Part shown: in pieces, positions 5,196 through 10,021 of the stretch
How the letters are laid out: the number at the start of each line of letters is the position of its first letter
Position numbering within the stretch: the first letter of the stretch is position 1
Assembly: GCA_050732775.1 (NCBI GenBank)
Contig: JBOHRN010000017.1
Span: 1 to 10,021, forward strand
Origin: JBOHRN01 sp050732775
GTDB lineage: Bacteria > Gemmatimonadota > Gemmatimonadetes > Longimicrobiales > Longimicrobiaceae
Direction: 5' to 3'
DNA length: 10,021 bases
Program-made: the position numbers and the translations under genes
The notes under the pieces: model-generated
Databases searched by the model: none
Told to the model about the DNA's origin: nothing
Seen by the model: only the letters and a program-made list of their open reading frames with translations

Positions 5196-6094
5196 GTTTG
5201 GAAATGAATGATCGATGTTGGACCGTCCTGCGCCGGTGGGCCGTCGCCGCGCTTCTTCCGGTGCTCGCCGCCTGTGGGGCGGCAAACGTGGAGGAAGGGT
5301 TGCTCCCCGAGGGGCCACCCGAGGGGGAGGTGGTCGCGCTCGACTACGACGCCGCGGGGAATCGCTTGCTCGAGGCCTATCCCCACGCGCTGCAGCAGAG
5401 CGCGGATGGTGGAGCGACCTGGCAGCCGGTTCCGCTGCCTGCCTCCGCGCAGGAGGGTCGGATCGTGAGCGTGGCCATCTCGGATTCGAGCGGCGTGCTC
5501 TATCTCGCGGGTCCCGGGGTCGGAGTCCTGCGGAGCGAGGATGCGGGCCGGACCTGGGCCGCTCTGAACGAGGAACTCCCCAGCCAGGAGGTCGTGGCGT
5601 TCGCCACACACGCGGATCAGCCCCGGACCCTGTACGCCTTCGTGCCGGAGGAGGGGATCCACCGGAGCGAGGACGCGGGAGAGACCTGGACACGGATGGA
5701 CGGGGGACCGGACGGCCCCATCCGGCAGTTCTTCCATTCCGACATGGAGGGGAGCATGCAGTCCGGGTGGCTCTTCGCGGCCACGCCCGAGGGGGTGCGC
5801 CGCTCCATGGACTGCTTCTGCGGCTGGCGTCCCACGGGCGAGTTGCCGCAGGGAGCGGAGGTACTCGCGCTCGCCTACGATCCGGAGCAGCCGGAACAGG
5901 TGTATGCGTCCACGACCGCGGGGCTCTTTCGAAGCACCGATGGAGGGGAGAGCTGGAAGGCCGTCTCCACCGATGGCCCGGAGCTGACCACGCTCACGTT
6001 CGACCGCTCCGGCGCGCTCTACGCCACCACGCGTGAAGGCGCGCTGCTGCGGAGTGTGGACCAGGGACAGAGCTGGGAGCGGGTCGGTGCGTAG
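5192..6094 (+). CDS. Asp-box (BNR/sialidase-like repeat) beta-propeller lipoprotein
   Basis: A 300-residue protein with a signal peptide and lipobox LAAC (C28). Asp-box motifs SxDxGxxW recur every 40-46 residues: SADGGATW (70), SEDAGRTW (115), SEDAGETW (159), the degenerate SMDCFCGW (205), STDGGESW (248) and SVDQGQSW (288), giving a predicted six-bladed propeller. The architecture resembles proteins annotated as F510_1955-family glycosylhydrolases or sortilin/VPS10-like, but no catalytic residues can be assigned, so enzymatic activity is doubtful and a binding or scaffold role is as likely. Cys208 and Cys210 in the fourth box could form a metal or disulfide site. The start at 5192 overlaps the oxidase stop (ATGA), indicating translational coupling; ATG 5204 is an alternative that still leaves a full lipoprotein signal. 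Confidence 0.85.
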   Translation: MSLEMNDRCWTVLRRWAVAALLPVLAACGAANVEEGLLPEGPPEGEVVALDYDAAGNRLLEAYPHALQQSADGGATWQPVPLPASAQEGRIVSVAISDSSGVLYLAGPGVGVLRSEDAGRTWAALNEELPSQEVVAFATHADQPRTLYAFVPEEGIHRSEDAGETWTRMDGGPDGPIRQFFHSDMEGSMQSGWLFAATPEGVRRSMDCFCGWRPTGELPQGAEVLALAYDPEQPEQVYASTTAGLFRSTDGGESWKAVSTDGPELTTLTFDRSGALYATTREGALLRSVDQGQSWERVGA

Positions 6095-6542
6095 AGCGGC
6101 CGCCGTGGTGGGTCTGCTCAGCCTGCTTGCCGCCTGCGACACGGGGGAGGAAGGCCCTCCCCCGCTCGACCCGGAAACGGTCGCGTTCGGGAAGCAGGTC
6201 TATCAGCAGTACTGCGCCGCATGCCACGGGGCGCGGGGCGAGGGACAGCCCAACTGGGAGCAATCCAACGAGCTCGGCGAACTGTCGGCCCCGCCGCACG
6301 ATTCCACGGGACATACGTGGAAGCACTCGGACGCGATGCTCTACTACATCATCCTCCAGGGGTGGCGGGACCCGTTCAACGAGACCGAGCGGCTTACGAT
6401 GCCGGCCTTCGGAGACGTGCTCTCGCCGAAGCAGATCCGGGCGGTGATGACGTACCTGAAGGCGCTCTGGACGCCCGAGCAGCAGCGGTTCCAGTGGGAG
6501 GAGAGCCGGGACAAGCCGTTTCCGATGGAGGACACGGCGTAG
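6087..6542 (+). CDS. Class I cytochrome c, lipoprotein
   Basis: A 151-residue protein with a short signal peptide and lipobox LLAAC (C17), then a heme c attachment site YCAACHG (C43, C46, H47) and a likely axial Met in LTMPAFGD (M105), followed by the usual C-terminal helix DVLSPKQIRAVMTYLKAL. Size and layout match a mono-heme class I cytochrome c. It would shuttle electrons on the outer face of the cytoplasmic membrane, or in the periplasm. The GTG at 6087 is chosen because it puts the signal peptide at the N-terminus and has GGGAGCGGG upstream; it overlaps the previous gene by 8 bp. Next to the multicopper oxidase it could be the electron acceptor or donor of that enzyme, or serve a terminal oxidase whose Cu(A) site the SCO protein loads. 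Confidence 0.92.
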   Translation: MRRAAAVVGLLSLLAACDTGEEGPPPLDPETVAFGKQVYQQYCAACHGARGEGQPNWEQSNELGELSAPPHDSTGHTWKHSDAMLYYIILQGWRDPFNETERLTMPAFGDVLSPKQIRAVMTYLKALWTPEQQRFQWEESRDKPFPMEDTA

Positions 6543-6604
6543 CACGCAGCGCGGCGACCCGGTAAGGATTTCGCCCGCAAGGCAGCAAACCGAAGGAGAA
6601 CAGT

Positions 6605-7051
6605 ATGACAAAGAAACGCAAGAAACAGCGCAAGAACCGAGTCTGGCCGGCCTTTCTGCTCCTGGGCCTCTTGGGGGCGCTGATGGTCTTCATCATCAAC
6701 ATTCGCGCCTCGGGCGGTGAACTGAATGCCCAGGGGCTTCGGGTCTCGGGCGAAGGCCGCTCGGACGCATCGCACGTCATGCCCCCGGAGTTCTTTGAGC
6801 AGCCGCGCGTACGGGAGGCCTACGCAATCGCGCAAGAGATTCCGGCCACGCTGAACCAACTCTACTGCTGGTGCGGATGCGTTCCCCGCATCCACCGGAG
6901 CGCGCTGGAGTGCTTCGAGAGCCAGCACGCGGCCAACTGCGATATCTGCCTCGCGAACGCGGAGGTCGCGTGGGAGATGACGCAGGAGGGGGTCACAGAC
7001 CCGGCTGCGATCCAGAAAAAGCTGGATGAACGCTTCGGACGCGGCATCTAA
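6605..7051 (+). CDS. PCYCGC-motif protein, copy 2 (membrane-anchored, six conserved Cys)
   Basis: A 148-residue paralogue of the protein at 2816-3328. A very basic N-terminus (MTKKRKKQRKNR) precedes a transmembrane anchor (14-33), and the Cys domain follows: LNQLYCWCGC (83-92), IHRS with H97, C103 and ANCDIC (110-115), pattern CxCxC-x10-C-x8-CxxC. Both copies share GRSDAS, IPxTLNQLYCWCGC, IHRSxLxCFE and QxGVTD. The basic tail puts the N-terminus in the cytoplasm and the Cys domain outside. A good AGGAGA site precedes the ATG. It lies between cytochrome c and SCO, suggesting a part in copper delivery to the respiratory chain or the oxidase, whereas copy 1 lies beside the PII-like gene. Specific role is inference. 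Confidence 0.85.
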   Translation: MTKKRKKQRKNRVWPAFLLLGLLGALMVFIINIRASGGELNAQGLRVSGEGRSDASHVMPPEFFEQPRVREAYAIAQEIPATLNQLYCWCGCVPRIHRSALECFESQHAANCDICLANAEVAWEMTQEGVTDPAAIQKKLDERFGRGI

Positions 7052-7053
7052 CG

Positions 7054-7740
7054 ATGATTCCCGTACGAGGGTTCCGGAAGAGGGAGGTGCAACCGACGCC
7101 GCCGCGCCTCGTGACGTACTTGCGGCGGGGCGTATACACTGCGGTGGCGATCATCATCGTTGCGATTGCGGTCCAGGTGCTGTACGGGACCGGGCGAACG
7201 GCGGAGCTTCCGATCTACTGGAAGGCACCCGAGTTCGCGCTCGTGGACCAGTCGGGCGACACGATCCGCGCGGCGGATCTGCGGGGCACACCATGGGTGG
7301 CGAGCTTCGTCTTCACGAACTGCACGAGCGTCTGCCCGCTGATCACGCAGAAGATGGCGATGCTACGGGACTCGCTCGAGGTGGAGGGGTTACTCGGGAG
7401 CGAGGTGCGACTCGTCTCCTTCTCGGTGGACCCAGCGCGGGACACGCCCGTGGTGCTGCGGGAGTACGCCGAGAAGTTCGGGGGGTCGCCCCCGGAGGAC
7501 TGGGCGTTCCTGACCGGCACTCCGCCGGAGGCGGTCCGGAACATGATCCAGAAAGGCTTCAAACTCACGGCCGTGGCGCCCCCGGCCGAACACGCCCACG
7601 CCGGGGAGAACTATCAGGTCATTCACTCCCCACGCATTGTGCTCGTAGATGCCGAAGGGCGGGTACGCGGCCTGTACGACTCCACGGAGCCCGGCGCGAT
7701 GGAGCGCCTGGGCAGGGGAATCCGTGCGTTGCTCGAGTGA
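7054..7740 (+). CDS. SCO1/SenC-family copper chaperone
   Basis: A 228-residue protein with an N-terminal cytoplasmic segment, a transmembrane helix (about 26-43) and an extracytoplasmic thioredoxin-fold domain. The copper site typical of SCO is complete: FTNCTSVCP (C90 and C94) and the distal His in VIHSPRIVLVD (H191). Further family marks are GTPWVASFVFTNC, SFSVDPARDTP (122-132) and a C-terminal DAEGRVRGLYDS. SCO proteins bind copper and either metallate the Cu(A) centre of cytochrome c oxidase or act as thiol-disulfide oxidoreductases on the apo-site. A His-containing insert (HAHAGENYQ, 180-188) lies just before the ligand His, as in many bacterial SCOs. It starts 2 bp after the stop of the upstream PCYCGC gene, so the two are probably translated together. 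Confidence 0.94.
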   Translation: MIPVRGFRKREVQPTPPRLVTYLRRGVYTAVAIIIVAIAVQVLYGTGRTAELPIYWKAPEFALVDQSGDTIRAADLRGTPWVASFVFTNCTSVCPLITQKMAMLRDSLEVEGLLGSEVRLVSFSVDPARDTPVVLREYAEKFGGSPPEDWAFLTGTPPEAVRNMIQKGFKLTAVAPPAEHAHAGENYQVIHSPRIVLVDAEGRVRGLYDSTEPGAMERLGRGIRALLE

Positions 7741-7826
7741 GCTCTGGACGATATTGGGCGATTCGCGCGTGAACGGGTGATCGTGCGGGCAGGATGCGAG
7801 ATGAATGTGAACGCGGAGGTGAAGCA

Positions 7827-8276
7827 ATGACTACGGCGGAAGTCCTAGTGACACTGGGTGGGATCGCGCTGATCCCGCTCATTCTCTGGTATTTCTTCTG
7901 GAGCGAGACGGGAGAGTCGGCGCGTGCGGTTGCATCCGAGGAGGGCGTGCAGGAGATCCGGGTCGAAGTCAGGGGCGGCTACGATCCGGATGTGCTCGTG
8001 GTCGAGGCGCGGCGCCCCGTCCGCATCGACTTCCATCGCAACGAAACCGCGGACTGCTCGGAAGAAGTCGTCTTTGGCGACTTCGGCATCCGGAAAAAAC
8101 TCCCGGCATTCCAGACCACACCCGTCGAGTTTACGCCGGAGGAGCCGGGCGAGTATGTCTTCACCTGCGGGATGGCGATGATGCGCGGCAAGCTCGTGGT
8201 GGAGTCGAGCCGCGACGGAACCGGGGGTAATGATACGGGGACGACCCGAGCCGAGATCGAGGTGCACGATGGCTGA
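7827..8276 (+). CDS. Membrane-anchored cupredoxin-domain protein
   Basis: A 149-residue protein: transmembrane helix at about 5-25, then a cupredoxin fold at about 43-126. Beta-strand pattern RGGYDPDVLVVEARRPVRIDF, the segment HRNETADCSEEVVF (H70, C77) and YVFTCGMAMMRGKLVVE (C114, M116, M118, M119) match the plastocyanin-like domain often found next to, or fused to, copper P-type ATPases. Likely ligands are C77, C114 and the Met residues, with H70 possible. It would sit outside the cell membrane and accept Cu exported by CopA or pass it to other carriers. The ATG at 7827 has an excellent GGAGGTGA site and begins the anchor helix; an upstream ATG at 7794 is less likely. The 86 bp before it hold no clear promoter. 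It overlaps copA by 8 bp. Confidence 0.9.
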   Translation: MTTAEVLVTLGGIALIPLILWYFFWSETGESARAVASEEGVQEIRVEVRGGYDPDVLVVEARRPVRIDFHRNETADCSEEVVFGDFGIRKKLPAFQTTPVEFTPEEPGEYVFTCGMAMMRGKLVVESSRDGTGGNDTGTTRAEIEVHDG

Positions 8277-10021
8277 AAACAAACACGTGACACGCCAGAG
8301 TCCGGGAACCGCATCGGAGCGGGCCAGAGAAGAGCACGCACTCGCACCGGGGGCGCTGGAGCGTGTGGCGCTCCCCGTGGCGGGGATGCACTGCGCCGCC
8401 TGCGCGAACCGCATCGAGCGCAACCTCGGCAAAGCGCCGGGCGTGCGGAAGGCGAACGTGAACTTCGCCACCGGCCGCGCGACAGTCGAATATGATCCTT
8501 CGCAGTCGGGGGTGCGGGACGCCATCCAGGTGATCCGTGACACGGGGTATGATTCACGGGTGGCGCGGACCCACATCGGGATCCAGGGGCTCGCGATGGC
8601 CGCGGGGGTGGAGCGGATCGAGAAGCTGCTCCGCGAGGTTCCCGGTGTCCTCTCCGCGACGGCCAACCTGGCCAGCGAGGAGGCGTACGTCGATTATGTG
8701 CCGGGCGTGACCCGCCTCGCGGAGCTCGGCCAGGCGATCCGGGAGGCGGGATACGAGCCCGCGGAGGCGATCGAGGAAGAGGACCCCGAGCAGCGGGAGC
8801 GCATCACCCGCGAGCGCGAATACCGGATCCTCCGGAAGAAGTTCTGGGTGAGCATCATCATCGGGGTGATCGCGATGATCGCCGCCATGCCGCTCATGGG
8901 GCGCGGCACGGCGATGGAGGATGATCTGTTCACGCGCGCGGTGCGGCCTCTGAACCGGGTGCTGGAGGGGGCGCTCCCGTGGCTCTACCGCATGGATCCC
9001 GACTGGATCCGCTGGGGGCTGCTGGTCCTCTCGATCCCGATCGTCTTCTGGGCGGGAGCTCAGTTCTACACCCGCGCCTGGGCGAGCTTCAAGCACCGGG
9101 TCGCGGACATGAACACCCTGATCGCCCTCGGCACCGGAGCGGCGTTCCTCTACTCGGCCGTGGTGACGGTCTGGCCCGGGCTCTTCATCCGGGCGGGGAT
9201 CCCCGCGGAGGTCTACTACGAGGCGGGGATCCTGATCATTGCGCTCATCCTGCTCGGCAAGATGCTCGAGGCGAAGGCCAAGGGGCAGACCTCCGAGGCG
9301 ATCAAGAAGCTGATCGGGTTGCAGGCGAAGACCGCCCGCGTCGTTCGCGACGGCAAGGAGTCGGACCTTCCGGTGGAAGAGGTCGTCCCCGGCGATGTGG
9401 TGGTGGTGCGCCCCGGGGAGAAGCTCCCGGTGGACGGGGTGGTTGTGCAGGGGGAGAGCGCGGTCGATGAATCGATGCTCACCGGCGAGCCTCTGCCGGT
9501 CTCCAAAACGCCGGGGGACGAGGTGATCGGGGCGACGATCAACACCACGGGTTCGTTCCGCTTCGAGGCCACGAAGGTCGGCAAGGATACCGCGCTCGCG
9601 CAGATCGTGCGCCTGGTGGAGGAGGCTCAGGGCTCGAAGGCGCCGATCCAGCAGCTTGCCGACAAGGTGAACGCCTACTTCGTCCCGATCGTACTCTGCC
9701 TCGCGGCCGCCACCTTCGTGCTCTGGTTCGACTTCGGTCCCGCGCCCGCCTTTCTCTTCTCCCTGGTCTCCGCGGTCACCGTTCTCATCATCGCCTGCCC
9801 GTGCGCGATGGGGCTGGCCACCCCCGCCGCGATCATGGTGGGGACGGGGCGCGGTGCGGAAAGCGGCGTGCTCATCAAGGGCGGAGAGGTGCTGGAGCGG
9901 GCGCACGAGATCCGGACGGTGGTGCTCGACAAAACGGGGACGATCACCGAGGGGAAGCCGGCGCTCACCGATGTGGCCCTGGCCCCCGACACCGGCGTCG
10001 GGGAAGACGAGATGCTCCGCC
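8269..10021 (+). CDS. copA: Copper-exporting P1B-type ATPase CopA, N-terminal 584 residues
   Basis: The gene runs off the right edge. In order: an N-terminal heavy-metal-associated domain with GMHCAAC (C42, C45); a second, degenerate one (about 102-168) where the CxxC is replaced by AMAAG; two extra membrane helices (about 193-210 and 247-265) separated by a 36-residue extracytoplasmic loop; helices near 283-303 and 318-333; the actuator domain with TGEP (405-408); a helix with the Cu(I) site CPC (C510, C512 in ACPCAMGLATP); and the phosphorylation motif DKTGT with D554. CPC together with GMxCxxC marks a Cu(I)/Ag(I) exporter. The nucleotide-binding HP motif lies beyond the window. The ATG at 8269 overlaps the cupredoxin gene by 8 bp, so the pair is likely coupled. 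Confidence 0.96.
   Translation, partial: MAENKHVTRQSPGTASERAREEHALAPGALERVALPVAGMHCAACANRIERNLGKAPGVRKANVNFATGRATVEYDPSQSGVRDAIQVIRDTGYDSRVARTHIGIQGLAMAAGVERIEKLLREVPGVLSATANLASEEAYVDYVPGVTRLAELGQAIREAGYEPAEAIEEEDPEQRERITREREYRILRKKFWVSIIIGVIAMIAAMPLMGRGTAMEDDLFTRAVRPLNRVLEGALPWLYRMDPDWIRWGLLVLSIPIVFWAGAQFYTRAWASFKHRVADMNTLIALGTGAAFLYSAVVTVWPGLFIRAGIPAEVYYEAGILIIALILLGKMLEAKAKGQTSEAIKKLIGLQAKTARVVRDGKESDLPVEEVVPGDVVVVRPGEKLPVDGVVVQGESAVDESMLTGEPLPVSKTPGDEVIGATINTTGSFRFEATKVGKDTALAQIVRLVEEAQGSKAPIQQLADKVNAYFVPIVLCLAAATFVLWFDFGPAPAFLFSLVSAVTVLIIACPCAMGLATPAAIMVGTGRGAESGVLIKGGEVLERAHEIRTVVLDKTGTITEGKPALTDVALAPDTGVGEDEMLR

Noticed and set aside
3636..5693. Long minus-strand ORF of 685 codons opposite the multicopper oxidase and Asp-box genes
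   Set aside because: It is low-complexity (Arg/Pro/His-rich) and spans the end of one gene, a whole second gene and part of a third, all of which have clear motifs on the plus strand. It is a shadow caused by high GC at third positions.
8554..9906. Minus-strand ORF of 450 codons opposite copA
   Set aside because: It is His/Arg/Asp-rich with no domain, and antisense to an unmistakable P-type ATPase.

Overview
This is a GC-rich bacterial window filled almost end to end by a copper-handling locus. The organism cannot be named from sequence alone. Tat and Sec lipoprotein signals, a MerR-family regulator, very high GC at third codon positions and the particular mix of families (PCYCGC-motif proteins, a PII-like gene, an Asp-box lipoprotein, a split cupredoxin/CopA pair) would fit a Gemmatimonadota-like or similar environmental bacterium, but that is inference.

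Left arm, minus strand (1-1171): three genes read leftward from one MerR-type promoter (1141-1171). They are a CueR/MerR-like metal sensor (711-1118), a small two-helix membrane protein with a Met/Gly-rich loop (371-685), and the N-terminal 117 residues of an NAD(P)-dependent epimerase/SDR (1-352, cut by the window edge). The promoter has a 19-bp spacer holding a perfect 16-bp palindrome whose half-sites match classical mer operators.

Right arm, plus strand (1236-10021): a near-consensus sigma70 promoter sits directly against the start of a small secreted Cys-containing protein (1289-1693), suggesting a leaderless mRNA. After a 205-bp spacer rich in inverted repeats comes a compact gene series: an LTXXQ (Spy/CpxP/ZraP-like) Met-rich periplasmic protein, a small membrane-anchored helical protein, a PCYCGC-type six-cysteine protein, a PII-like protein, a Tat-exported lipoprotein multicopper oxidase, an Asp-box beta-propeller lipoprotein, a lipoprotein cytochrome c, a second PCYCGC-type protein, a SCO1/SenC protein, a membrane-anchored cupredoxin, and the first 584 residues of a CopA-type Cu(I) P-type ATPase that runs off the right edge. 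Most neighbours overlap or lie within about 60 bp.

Working model (inference): CopA exports Cu(I). Extracytoplasmic Met- and Cys-rich proteins (Met-rich membrane protein, LTXXQ, PCYCGC pair, cupredoxin, SCO) bind and pass copper. A surface-anchored trio of multicopper oxidase, propeller and cytochrome c oxidises Cu(I) or exchanges electrons with the respiratory chain. The PII-like protein may link transport to cell state, and the MerR-like sensor controls at least its own arm. The most novel-looking parts are the PCYCGC duplication inside one copper operon, the translationally coupled lipoprotein trio, the Cys-bearing degenerate Asp box, the loss of CxxC from CopA's second metal-binding domain, and the unrecognised small Met/Cys-rich proteins.
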